Shown: positions 46,392 through 55,332 of the stretch, one piece after another | Layout: the number at the start of each line of letters is the position of its first letter | Position numbering within the stretch: the first letter of the stretch is position 1 | Assembly (NCBI GenBank): GCA_034044135.1 | Contig: CP139021.1 | Span: forward strand, 1,503,635 to 1,567,634 | Reading direction: 5' to 3' | DNA from: Flammeovirgaceae bacterium SG7u.111 | GTDB lineage: Bacteria > Bacteroidota > Bacteroidia > Cytophagales > Flammeovirgaceae | Length of the DNA stretch: 64,000 nt | The notes under the pieces: model-generated | The model's input: only the letters and a program-made list of their open reading frames with translations | Databases searched by the model: none | What the model was told of the DNA's origin: nothing | Translations under genes and position numbers: made by a program

Positions 46392-46426
46392 ATCGTCAAC
46401 TTAATTGATTTATAGAAAGTCTATTG

Positions 46427-47050
46427 TTACTCTACATTATAAACCTGCTCTTTTACATCGTTTCCACTGCTTATGCGGATAGTGTAACGTCCTTTGTTCA
46501 AGGTGCTCATGTCAAATACATTACTAAAGTTTTCAGCACTTACAGATTTGCTATAAAGCGCTTTCCCTTCATCGTTTAAGATCGAAAGCCTCACTGGGCT
46601 AGTAGCATGTTGGAATGCAACTCTTACTTTGTTGTTTAAAGCTTTTTGAGGCAAGAAAGCTGAGTAGTTGCTTTTTGTTTCGCTACCCACGTTCACACGG
46701 TGGATAGTAGTGTAATCAGCAGCAACTATTTTTACTACATACTCACCGTTTCCAACTTTGCTCATATCATAGTTCCTTTTTTGGAGAGCTTTGTTGTTGT
46801 TTACATCGGTAAATATCAAGTTCATTTCCTTGTCGTATATTTTTACAGTAACTCTCGCTGCATTGCTTTGCTCATAAGCTACACGGATTTTTTGAGAGTT
46901 ATTCACAGCATATATGCTATAGGCGAAGTCTGAAGTAGCGCGAATGCTAGAATGTACCTTACCATCTACAGGGCTGGCAACAGCCATACCTGACATTAAA
47001 AACATAGCAACTACTAAAGCTTTGATGGCAGATAATGACAAATTTTTCAT
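46427..47050 (-). CDS. Secreted beta-sandwich protein, paralogue 1
   Basis: 207 residues; signal peptide to about 25 (MAVASP). Two similar modules follow (about 45-125 and 130-207), each with a KIRVAYE / KVRVAFQHATSPVRLSIL strand pattern and a MSKVGNGEYVVKI / MSTLNKGRYTIRI ending, like the beta sandwich of T9SS C-terminal domains but without the usual YPNP start. The neighbour at 47428-48054 is about half identical, position by position. Function unknown; the gene has its own terminator. Confidence 0.75.
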   Translation of the reverse strand: MKNLSLSAIKALVVAMFLMSGMAVASPVDGKVHSSIRATSDFAYSIYAVNNSQKIRVAYEQSNAARVTVKIYDKEMNLIFTDVNNNKALQKRNYDMSKVGNGEYVVKIVAADYTTIHRVNVGSETKSNYSAFLPQKALNNKVRVAFQHATSPVRLSILNDEGKALYSKSVSAENFSNVFDMSTLNKGRYTIRISSGNDVKEQVYNVE

Positions 47051-47427
47051 GGCGATAATTATGTTTAAAGTGTGTTTTATTTAAATAATTGATAAAAAGG
47101 ATGTTGTGAAATTCTTAATTTGTTACTCTTGCTTTTATAACGTGCAATTATCTTATAGGTTGCGTATAATTCAAAATATTATTCTATAATTATTTGAATT
47201 AACATTTAATTAATTTTAGATAAAATGATATAAAACCAATATAACAAAGGTGGTGTATTTAAAATAATATCGACTGAATTGATGAATTGATAAAAATATC
47301 AGCCAGAAATTATAAATAATAAAATTTGTGTGTTTTTGAAATTTCTTTTTTAGCAAAAGAAAACCCGCCCTTCGAGCGGGTTTTAGTCTTATCAAACGGG
47401 AAAACGAGAGTTTATATTCAGTTATTA
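47051..47427. other. Intergenic region between the paralogues
   Basis: 377 bp, very AT-rich. It holds the terminator of the upstream paralogue (47355-47384) and presumably the promoter of the 46427 gene. No gene seen. Confidence 0.5.
47355..47384 (-). terminator. Intrinsic terminator of the 47428-48054 gene
   Basis: Minus-strand AAAACCCGC (complement of 47376-47384) pairs perfectly with GCGGGTTTT (complement of 47360-47368), followed by CTTTTGC. The symmetric A/T ends allow use in both directions. It lies 44 nt after the stop at 47428. Confidence 0.8.
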
Positions 47428-48054
47428 TTATTTCAAAGTGTATTCTTGTGTGGTGGTTTGTCCATCGCTGCTCATAGTCACTGTATAAGTACCAGACTTA
47501 AGCGTAGAAAGGTTGAATACACTGCTAAAGTTTTGTTCTTTCATTGTCTTGCTATAGATGCTTTTTCCATCCTTGTTTGTAACAGAAACATATACAGGTT
47601 TTGATGCATGCTGGTAAGCAATCCTTAACTTGTTGTTGGTAAGTTCTGGAGACAAGTAGCCTGAAAAAGGCATCGCTTCTTTTTTGCCTACATTCAGCCT
47701 GTGGACTGTAGTATAATCAGCAGCTACAATTTTTACGATATACTCTCCATTGCCCAAAGCACTCATATCGTAATTTCTTTTCATGTAGTTCAAATCTTTT
47801 TGAATATCATTATAAAGGAGGTTCATCTTGTTGTCAAATATTTTCACAGAAACCTTTCCCTTGCCATATTTTTCGTAGGCAACTCTTATTTTATTTGAGT
47901 TCAAAATTGGATATATGCTATAAGCAAATTTAGAAGTGGCTTTTATTTTTTCACCATCTTTTCCTTTTATAGGATTAGCCATTGTGAAAGAGGTCATCAA
48001 GATGGTAATGGCGATAAATAAGGCTTTTACAGAATTAACAGCAGTTGAGTTCAT
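47428..48054 (-). CDS. Secreted beta-sandwich protein, paralogue 2
   Basis: 208 residues; signal peptide to about 27 (FTMANP). Same two-module build as its downstream neighbour: KIRVAYEKYGKGKVSVKIFD, the identical linker VKIVAADYTT, then KLRIAYQHASKPVYVSVTNK and STLKSGTYTVTMSS. The pair clearly arose by tandem duplication and each has its own terminator, so they can be expressed separately. Function unknown. Confidence 0.75.
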   Translation of the reverse strand: MNSTAVNSVKALFIAITILMTSFTMANPIKGKDGEKIKATSKFAYSIYPILNSNKIRVAYEKYGKGKVSVKIFDNKMNLLYNDIQKDLNYMKRNYDMSALGNGEYIVKIVAADYTTVHRLNVGKKEAMPFSGYLSPELTNNKLRIAYQHASKPVYVSVTNKDGKSIYSKTMKEQNFSSVFNLSTLKSGTYTVTMSSDGQTTTQEYTLK

Positions 48055-48788
48055 ATCGGTGTAATAAGTTTTTTAAATAATTAATTTGACGAGAACCCTA
48101 GTTTCAATACAAGTGCCAAAAGAGTTAAAGTATTGATAATTAATCATATACAGTTAATAGTGCTATTTTGACCCTCACATTAAGTGTACGAAAATGTTCA
48201 CTTGTGTATAAGGTCGGACGATCTTTTGCAATTGCCAAAGCAGTTTTGTTTCCTTCCATAGCCCAATTAGGGGGAGGCTTTAAGAAGGGAATAATAAAGG
48301 GGAGGTGTATCAATAGGTTTAAACAAGTATAAAATGGTATTATTTCAATATATTGTATTTAGTACCTGTTTTAGTGTCCGCAGGCGGGAAATAGGTCAAA
48401 ATAAGGTGAGTCTGGGATTAGCGGATTATTATATAGATTGTGAAGGTAATAGTTGTTCCGTATTTGAACCCGTATAGAATTGAGCTTGGGAAGAATTTTA
48501 CGTAAGCCTTATATATAAGAGTAGCTCCCTTATCTTTTCCATGGTTTTTAAGTATTTTCCACTTACACCTTATATAGAAGGTGTTTCAAGCCATACTTTG
48601 GATAGTCTTTGTATATGTCTCTAGCACTATCGAACCTGGCTTTTGAATAAGGTCTCAAATCAATTAAGAAGTAAATAGTAGAAGTGTAACTTATACTTCT
48701 ACTATTTACTTCTATTTTTTTTCTTTCGATTATTAGACTAAATTCGCTCAAATTCAACCTATTTATAACGAAATAGCATCCCACACAT
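48055..48788. other. Long non-coding region upstream of parA
   Basis: 734 bp between the paralogue gene (minus) and parA (plus). Contains the palindrome at 48667-48713 described separately. A minus frame over 48563-48808 reads through the palindrome and overlaps the parA start, so I do not count it as a gene. The rest is featureless. Confidence 0.5.
48667..48713. promoter_or_regulatory. Long palindrome upstream of parA (possible centromere/operator or terminator)
   Basis: Nineteen-bp perfect arms AGAAGTAAATAGTAGAAGT (48667-48685) and their complement (48695-48713) around nine bases that can pair further to leave a 1-nt loop. Eight T residues follow closely on the plus strand, so it has the shape of an intrinsic terminator, yet no plus-strand gene lies upstream for over 2.7 kb. 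Its place 76 bp before parA suggests a partition or regulatory site. Confidence 0.6.
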
Positions 48789-49454
48789 ATGAGTGCTAGA
48801 ATTATCACATTTGCGACACAAAAAGGAGGGGCTGGGAAAAGTACATTGTTAATGCTTACTGCTGCTGCTTTTCATAACAGAACCAATAAGAAGGTTTTGG
48901 TAATTGACTGCGATCCGCAGAAGTCGGTAAAGGATATGTACCAACACGATGAGAGTGAATTTTCTTATGATGTGATCGCTTACAACTGGAAAAAACCTCG
49001 TCCAGAGGTCAATTTTCAAAAAACATTGGCCATAGCCGAAAAAAAATATGACCTTATCTTCATTGATGCTCCGGGTAAAGTAGAGGGCAAGGAGGTTTAT
49101 TTCAGTATTTTGATTTCCGATATAGTTATGGTGCCTGTGGTGGGGAGTATTTTGGACTTGAAGGCTACGGTCAACTTCCTGAAAACTTTGCCAACTATCC
49201 GAGAGATAAAGGAAAATGAAGGATTTGTACTAAATGTGTTCGGAATAGTAAACAAAAAGGACAATACAGTAGAGTACCATGACTTAGAGCAACTGAATGG
49301 AATAGGGGGGCTACAGCTTTTCGATTCATATATTTCCAACTTGGCTAGGTACAAAAGAGGTATTTCCACTGTGAACGACATCACAAACCAATATGATGAG
49401 AATGATGAGTTCAACCAGTATTATGAGGAGTTTAAGCGCAAGTGCTTGGTATAG
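48789..49454 (+). CDS. ParA family (MinD/ParA) ATPase
   Basis: 221 residues. The deviant Walker A KGGAGKST is at residues 12-19, the A' motif VIDCDPQKS at about 39 and Walker B-like LIFIDAPGK near 92. The short form without an N-terminal helix-turn-helix fits type Ib plasmid partition ATPases and orphan ParAs that position other cargo. A small basic protein gene follows by 170 nt. The region looks like a plasmid or genomic-island remnant, but no replication, integrase or conjugation gene is present. Confidence 0.88.
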   Translation: MSARIITFATQKGGAGKSTLLMLTAAAFHNRTNKKVLVIDCDPQKSVKDMYQHDESEFSYDVIAYNWKKPRPEVNFQKTLAIAEKKYDLIFIDAPGKVEGKEVYFSILISDIVMVPVVGSILDLKATVNFLKTLPTIREIKENEGFVLNVFGIVNKKDNTVEYHDLEQLNGIGGLQLFDSYISNLARYKRGISTVNDITNQYDENDEFNQYYEEFKRKCLV

Positions 49455-49624
49455 ATAGCAGTTAGTACGAGGCAAGCCTTTAGAAATACATGTTCTTGAT
49501 GATATTAAACCAATGAGGAGGTGATAATTTTCCTACTTGCGAAATAGACATAAAAACTTTAGTTTTCTTCTTATATTAATACGAAGGTGTACGTAGGAAA
49601 TGAAAAATAGAAACAGAGAAGATC

Positions 49625-49921
49625 ATGAGCAACAAAAAATCAAAGTCGGATTTAATATTCGAAGCACTAAAGAAAAACGAAAGTAGGGGAAATAAAGCTG
49701 ATTTGGGCTCGGAGCAATTGCTCAATTTTACCAACTTAGATATTGACTCCATAAAGCCAAAAAAAACTCAAGTAGAATATGCTTCGGTAAAGATAAAAGT
49801 AGAGCTTTTTGAGCGAATAAAATTAATAGCAGAGTCGTACGGAATTAAGCAACCAGGAAAGTTTATAAGCCTGATTTTAGAGTCCTATTTGAAGCAGGCA
49901 GAGGGCGATGAAAATGAATAA
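49625..49921 (+). CDS. Small protein, likely ParA partner (ribbon-helix-helix-like)
   Basis: 98 residues. The N-terminal half is basic and disordered (MSNKKSKSDLIFEALKKNES); the C-terminal half YASVKIKVELFERIKLIAES then KFISLILESYLKQAE (about 52-93) fits a strand followed by two helices as in ribbon-helix-helix DNA-binding domains. Position after parA matches the small centromere-binding partners of type Ib partition loci. This is inference from layout and predicted fold. Confidence 0.6.
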   Translation: MSNKKSKSDLIFEALKKNESRGNKADLGSEQLLNFTNLDIDSIKPKKTQVEYASVKIKVELFERIKLIAESYGIKQPGKFISLILESYLKQAEGDENE

Positions 49922-50189
49922 GGCTGAAGAAAGAAGAGAGGTCCTGAATTATGTAGGTTTTAAGCATTGATTTTGTTTTAAGCCTATTTTAATTGAGAAA
50001 AGTAGCATAAATTGCATTCGAAAAATAGACCATACCTTAACCATCATAAATAACTACCAAATTTATAGCTGCTCAAATGTATTGAAGTGATTTTATTGTC
50101 CAAAAGCGTTCGTGAATTCGAATGTTTTTCTGGATTTTTCTAAATGTAATATTAGCTTTAAAGCAGTTCATATTTTAAATATTTCAACA

Positions 50190-52463
50190 ATGCTAAGGGA
50201 GAGTTTCCAACAAAAGAGAGAGTTAAAGGCCAGAGATATAAAGGGCGACCTAGTGGTTATAGGAGGCGGTATGTCCGGTATTTGCTGTGCAATTACGGCA
50301 GCTCGCGCTGGCATTAGGGTAGTACTTATCCACGATAGGCCTGTGCTAGGAGGCAATGCCTCTAGCGAGGTGAGGCTTTGGGTACAAGGAGCTACCACCC
50401 ATATGAGCAATAACAATAGGTGGGCAAGAGAAGGTGGGGTGATCAATGAAATTTTGGTCGAGAATCATTTCAGAAACTCAGATGGGAATAGCATTATCTT
50501 CGATACTATTTTGCTTGAAAAAGTACTGGCTGAGACCAATATTACCCTGCTGCTTAATACTTCGGTATATGAATTGAAAAAAGATGGGGAGGATAAGATT
50601 AAGTCTTTAAAAGCTTTTTGTGGGCAGAATGCCACTTTTTATAAGATCGATGCTTCTTTTTATTGCGATTCGTCAGGCGATGGAATAGTTGCCTACCTTT
50701 CTGGGGCATCTTTTAGGATGGGCGCCGAGCCAAAAGAAGAGTTTGATGAAGATTTTGCTCCAGATGCTTCGTTTGGTGAGCTTCCAGGACACAGTATATA
50801 TTTCTATACTAGAAAAACATCAAAGCCGACCACTTTTGTTGCCCCAGCTTTTGCAAATAAAAATATAGATAAAATACCTCGTTTTAAGAGTTTTGACATC
50901 AATGAGAAGGGTTTCAAGCTTTGGTGGATAGAATACGGGGGAAGGCTCGATGCCGTTCAAGATACCGAAACCATTAAGTGGGAACTTTGGAAGATCGTGT
51001 TTGGGGTTTGGGATTATATCAAAAATTCGGGAAAATATCCTGAAGCAGAATGCCTTACGCTCGACTGGGTAGGGTCTATTTCTGGAAAAATGGAAAGTCG
51101 TAGGTTTGAAGGTTTGTATATGCTTAACCAGCATGATATCATCAACCAAACTAATTTTCCCGATGCTGTTTCTTATGGGGGATGGCCGATAGACCTGCAC
51201 CCATCAGATGGGATTTACAGTAATTCTCCCAAATATTGTCAGTGGCATTCTGCTGGTCTATATCAAATCCCTTACCGTAGTTTGGTGAGCAAAGACATTA
51301 AAAACTTGTTTTTGGCAGGACGTATCATAAGTGCAACGCATGTAGCATCTAGCTCGATAAGAGTGATGGGAACTTGCTCGCAAAATGCCCAAGTAGTAGG
51401 AATGGCCGCTGCACTTTGCAAGAAAAACAATGCGATGCCGCATGATTTTGTAGGAGGGCCTAACTTGAAGCGTTTACAAAAAGAACTTGTAAAAACAGGT
51501 CAATACATTCCCGGACTTCAGTTGGGCGACACGCTCGATTTATGTGCTAATTGTGATATTACAGCATCTAGCAGTTTAGCGTTGGCAGAGCTTCCTGCCG
51601 ATGGCCCTTGGCTCAAGCTCGATCGTTCAGTCATTCAAATGATTCCTTTTGATAAAGGCAGTTCGCCAAGTTTTACGGTAACTGTAAAGGCTGCGAAAAA
51701 ATGTGAATTAGAAGTACAGCTACGCCAGAGTGAAAAAGCATTGAACTTCACACCTGAAATCACGCTAGAAGTACAGTCGGTTGAGTTGGAAGCTGGTGAG
51801 ACTGAGGTCAGTGTCAATTTTATGACTACCCTCACAAAAACAGGCTACATTTATATTTGCTTTGCCAAAAATGAGGACGTAGAGGTCAGGTGCTCTAATC
51901 AAAGAGTTACAGGTTTGCTCACACTTTTTGGTCAGGAAAAAAATGAAACGCAAGGTGGGCTGATCAAGAGTGATAGAATAGGGGACTTTGAGTTTTGGAG
52001 TCCAAAAAGGAGACCAGCAGGGCAAAATTTAGCTTTTGAAATAAAACCTGCTTTGAAAGTTTTTGCGGCAGGAGAAATGAGAAACGGAATAACGCGCCCC
52101 GCAATTATGCCTAATGCATGGGTTGCCGACCTAAAAGACAAACAGCCAGAGCTACACCTCAAGTGGGAAGAACCACAAACTATCCGGAAGATTAGGATGG
52201 CTTTCGACACGGATTTCGACCACCCAATGGAGTCGGTTTTGGTAAGTCACCCAGCCAATATCTCTCCTTTTGTGATTAGGAATTACCAAATTCTGAACGA
52301 TAGGGAAGAGATTATTTATGAGAAAAAAGGAAATTACCAGACAAGGAATATCCTGAATTTTATGGATAGCCCACTGGTTACAAAAGAAATAACAATACGT
52401 TTTGAGCATCCATCGGAAAATATACCTGCCGCTGTTTTTGAGATCAGGTGTTATGAAAACTAG
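50190..52463 (+). CDS. FAD-dependent oxidoreductase (pfam12831-like) with C-terminal beta domains
   Basis: 757 residues from the ATG at 50190; earlier in-frame codons (from 50112) are AT-rich leader. The Rossmann motif LVVIGGGMSGICCAITAARA (about 21-40) is followed by VLGGNASSEVRLWVQGATTH, typical of the FAD-dependent family PF12831, and FLAGRIISATHVASSSIRVM with GTCSQNAQ near residue 385. About 300 further residues form beta-rich domains of unknown role. No signal peptide. It is isolated, so substrate is unknown. Confidence 0.8.
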   Translation: MLRESFQQKRELKARDIKGDLVVIGGGMSGICCAITAARAGIRVVLIHDRPVLGGNASSEVRLWVQGATTHMSNNNRWAREGGVINEILVENHFRNSDGNSIIFDTILLEKVLAETNITLLLNTSVYELKKDGEDKIKSLKAFCGQNATFYKIDASFYCDSSGDGIVAYLSGASFRMGAEPKEEFDEDFAPDASFGELPGHSIYFYTRKTSKPTTFVAPAFANKNIDKIPRFKSFDINEKGFKLWWIEYGGRLDAVQDTETIKWELWKIVFGVWDYIKNSGKYPEAECLTLDWVGSISGKMESRRFEGLYMLNQHDIINQTNFPDAVSYGGWPIDLHPSDGIYSNSPKYCQWHSAGLYQIPYRSLVSKDIKNLFLAGRIISATHVASSSIRVMGTCSQNAQVVGMAAALCKKNNAMPHDFVGGPNLKRLQKELVKTGQYIPGLQLGDTLDLCANCDITASSSLALAELPADGPWLKLDRSVIQMIPFDKGSSPSFTVTVKAAKKCELEVQLRQSEKALNFTPEITLEVQSVELEAGETEVSVNFMTTLTKTGYIYICFAKNEDVEVRCSNQRVTGLLTLFGQEKNETQGGLIKSDRIGDFEFWSPKRRPAGQNLAFEIKPALKVFAAGEMRNGITRPAIMPNAWVADLKDKQPELHLKWEEPQTIRKIRMAFDTDFDHPMESVLVSHPANISPFVIRNYQILNDREEIIYEKKGNYQTRNILNFMDSPLVTKEITIRFEHPSENIPAAVFEIRCYEN

Positions 52464-52550
52464 CATCGAGTAAGTGAGAAATAGGGTTTTGTTTTTCAGC
52501 TTTCTTCACGCTAGCACAGCTTGGTGCTTCTTTTCGATAAAAATGAATGG

Positions 52551-53516
52551 ATGATTTCTATAGTAATACCTATTTATAATGAGGAAGAAGTCCTCCACCA
52601 GCTCTACGAACGAGTAACGGCAGCTAGCCCAAGTTGGAAGGAGGATTATGAGCTGTTATTGGTTAACGATGGCTCAGTAGATGCATCGTTGGAGATTATG
52701 CAGGGCTTGGTAAAAAAGGATAGCAGGGTGAAGGTGATCCAGCTTTCCCGAAACTTTGGTCACCAAGCGGCAATTTCTGCAGGAATTAAGTCTGCCGCAG
52801 GAGATGTAGTGGTGATTATGGATGGAGACCTCCAAGATCCTCCCGAAGAACTCCACCGGTTTTTGGACAAATGGCGTGAGGGCTACGATGTGGTATATGC
52901 CATTCGCACCAAGCGAAAAGAGAATATATTTAAGAAGACAGCCTACTTTTTCTTCTATCGTCTGCTAGGTTTCATTAGCGAAATTCCCATCCCACTCGAT
53001 AGCGGGGACTTCTGTGTAATGGATAAAAAGGTGGTAAAAGCACTCAACAACGAACTTCCCGAGAATATCCGATTTGTTCGCGGTTTGAGGGCTTACGCTG
53101 GTTTCAAACAAATAGGAGTCGTTTACGAACGCAACAAGCGAGCTGCCGGAGAGGCAAAATATACATTCAAACAGCTAATGAAACTTGCTCTGGATGGCAT
53201 TTTTGGCTTTTCTACCTTCCCTCTCCGAGTCGCAACTTATCTAGGTTTTATCATTGCCATTCCTTCTTTTTTAATAGGTGTGTTCTTCGTGGTGCACAGG
53301 CTTATTGGCTTTAAAATATTAGGCTATTCCCCAAGTGATACGCCCGGTTTGGCAACGTTAGCCGTGGGCATGTTTTGCCTGAGCGGGGTAATGCTCATTA
53401 TCTTGGGGATTTTGGGAGAGTATGTGGGAAGAATCTACATCGAAGTAAAAAAAAGACCTTTTTATATAGTAGAAGATATTTTCACAGGGAAACCTCCTTC
53501 TAAAGAAAAAGAATAG
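52551..53516 (+). CDS. Glycosyltransferase family 2, GtrB/DPM1-like
   Basis: 321 residues from the ATG at 52551 (a TTG at 52521 is the only upstream option). SIVIPIYNEEEV starts the GT-A domain; VNDGS and MDGDLQDPPEELHRF hold the nucleotide and metal sites. Two C-terminal membrane spans (about 230-255, 265-295) and the polar ending are as in GtrB/ArnC-type enzymes that make polyprenyl-phosphate sugars at the inner membrane. Sugar unknown. Confidence 0.9.
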   Translation: MISIVIPIYNEEEVLHQLYERVTAASPSWKEDYELLLVNDGSVDASLEIMQGLVKKDSRVKVIQLSRNFGHQAAISAGIKSAAGDVVVIMDGDLQDPPEELHRFLDKWREGYDVVYAIRTKRKENIFKKTAYFFFYRLLGFISEIPIPLDSGDFCVMDKKVVKALNNELPENIRFVRGLRAYAGFKQIGVVYERNKRAAGEAKYTFKQLMKLALDGIFGFSTFPLRVATYLGFIIAIPSFLIGVFFVVHRLIGFKILGYSPSDTPGLATLAVGMFCLSGVMLIILGILGEYVGRIYIEVKKRPFYIVEDIFTGKPPSKEKE

Positions 53517-53523
53517 ATATGCT

Positions 53524-53571
53524 CCAAAACCAAAAACTAACTTTTCGGCTTTGGTTTTGGTTTGACTTTTT
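53524..53571 (+). terminator. Terminator between the glycosyltransferase and OstA-like genes
   Basis: CCAAAACCAAA (53524-53534) pairs perfectly with TTTGGTTTTGG (53550-53560), then TTTGACTTTTTT. It starts 8 nt after the glycosyltransferase stop and overlaps the 3' end of the OstA-like gene on the other strand. Confidence 0.75.
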
Positions 53572-55186
53572 TCTCATCTTCTATTTCCATCCTTGTTTTC
53601 TTATCTGTTATCCAGAATTTCTCAGGGCGCTCTTTGTACCTTAGTCTAAACCCTTTGAGCCTAGTTTCGGGTTCTAGCATCAAGTGCGTTGGCGTGAATT
53701 TAGCATTAGGGGCTTTTCGTGCCGAAATGCTTAGCAGTTGACTGGAATCGGCAAAAGTCATGAGCATATTGGCACATTCTATTTTGTTCATTCCCATCAA
53801 TAAACTGTCTCCTTGCAAGCTAAAATACAGCGTTTGGCTATTTCCATTTACATATAGCCAATCCAAATCTTTACCTTTCACCTTGGCTGTAATCTCTCTT
53901 CCTTTTATCTGATTGTAGTTTTTTAAAGTATCCTGCTGGATAACAAAAGCATTTTTCTCAAGGAAAAGTGAATCGATTGTCTGGTTAGCTATATAAGCAA
54001 CTATTTTTTCAGCTTTTATCTGGTTAAACCCATTCCATATTACTGGGTCTTGGAACAGCGTAAGGGTAGAGTCGTTGTAGTCATATACCAGCGAGTCGCA
54101 GATGCCTTGCATTTCATTGCTGTAAATTTTTACATTGGCATAGGCATGCAATTGCCTGATATTATTGATAGTATCATTGATTGTTAAGAGCGTATCAGCC
54201 GCAAGAAATAAGGAATCGGTAGTACCAAACGGTCGCTTCATGTAGGGATAACCATATACTTTGGAGTTGCTGTATTCTTGTTGGTAACGTAGCTCGTCCC
54301 CATAAACCGTGGCAAATTCTTGCTTGCTATACAGCTCCACATTTCCCGAAACAATGTTATAGTCCGTTAGCTTATCTCGCTTCAAGAGGTCACCTTTTAG
54401 GGAATAATCTTTCGAATCTACGGTGGTATTACCCTCAAAAGTGGTCTTTTCGGTTACGGTGTTGTATTTTCCTTTGGAAGCTTTCAGCACGCCGTCGGGC
54501 GAGGTGATCGTTGTAAACCCTTCAAAAAAAGCATCTTTGGTTACGGTAAAATACCGCAAAGAATCTGTTTCTAGCCGTTGCCCCTTGTCCCTGTCCACCA
54601 TCACCACATCGGTTTTAAATGCGATCATTTCTTGGTTAGGTCGGTAATATCCCTTTTTACTACTAAGGTTCATCTCGTCGGTCACCAAGTTTCCCCCGGT
54701 TAGGTAGTAGGCATTCCCCGAGTTCATATCGTAGTAGAGGTGTTGGGTTTTTAAGGTGTTGGCACTATCTACCAATACCACATTGCCTCGTAGTTCGGCT
54801 ATGCCCGAGGTAGAGGTATAAAACAACGTATCGGCAGTTACCCGCTTTTGTGGATTTTCCTCGATGATTACATTGCCATACGCCGCCATATCTTCGGTTT
54901 CGGGGTTTTGCGTAGCGAGGTCACAATACAGCATGGTGGAATCGCGCTTAAATACAACCCTAGGAGCACCTGCGCCAGGTTTTACATACCTTAATCCGTC
55001 TTTGAAAAATATACTGCCAGCCTTTATTAGCTCCACTTTCGTATCATCTGACTCTCCCTTTTTTGGCTTGCCCTTATCGTCTTGGGCAATTAAAACAGAG
55101 GAGGCGAAAAACATCGCCATAAGACCGATAAAAGCTACTACTTGTATGTGTGTCCTGAACATTGATAAAGTCTTGTTTTTAAGCAT
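53537..55186 (-). CDS. OstA-like (LptA/LptD N-terminal-like) protein
   Basis: 549 residues from the ATG at 55184-55186 (a TTG six codons upstream is less likely). Signal peptide ends SSVLIAQDD. The body is a long run of beta-jellyroll repeats of the OstA/LptA type (LYCDLATQNPETEDMAAYGN; TADTLFYTSTSGIAELRGNV), about eight in all, and the C-terminus is basic. Such proteins belong to lipopolysaccharide transport or outer-membrane assembly in Bacteroidota. It is divergent from tilS, a common arrangement in the group. Confidence 0.88.
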   Translation of the reverse strand: MLKNKTLSMFRTHIQVVAFIGLMAMFFASSVLIAQDDKGKPKKGESDDTKVELIKAGSIFFKDGLRYVKPGAGAPRVVFKRDSTMLYCDLATQNPETEDMAAYGNVIIEENPQKRVTADTLFYTSTSGIAELRGNVVLVDSANTLKTQHLYYDMNSGNAYYLTGGNLVTDEMNLSSKKGYYRPNQEMIAFKTDVVMVDRDKGQRLETDSLRYFTVTKDAFFEGFTTITSPDGVLKASKGKYNTVTEKTTFEGNTTVDSKDYSLKGDLLKRDKLTDYNIVSGNVELYSKQEFATVYGDELRYQQEYSNSKVYGYPYMKRPFGTTDSLFLAADTLLTINDTINNIRQLHAYANVKIYSNEMQGICDSLVYDYNDSTLTLFQDPVIWNGFNQIKAEKIVAYIANQTIDSLFLEKNAFVIQQDTLKNYNQIKGREITAKVKGKDLDWLYVNGNSQTLYFSLQGDSLLMGMNKIECANMLMTFADSSQLLSISARKAPNAKFTPTHLMLEPETRLKGFRLRYKERPEKFWITDKKTRMEIEDEKKVKPKPKPKS

Positions 55187-55332
55187 TTCTTGGAGCGAAC
55201 TCAAAAATGATTCTCCAATTTAGTTAACGCTTCTTCAAAAAATACCTTCAAATTTAGACACTTATTACTTTCCTAAAGTCAAAAATTAATTTATATATGG
55301 TTAAAAAAAGATAAAAAAGCTTTTCGAGAAGA

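Noticed and set aside
46100-46399. A 99-codon minus frame downstream of SusD
   Set aside because: Cysteine-rich, low-quality sequence that crosses the terminator of the next gene; no start context or homology.
48563-48808. An 81-codon minus frame overlapping the start of parA
   Set aside because: It reads through the palindrome on both arms and overlaps the parA start by 20 nt; composition is not protein-like.
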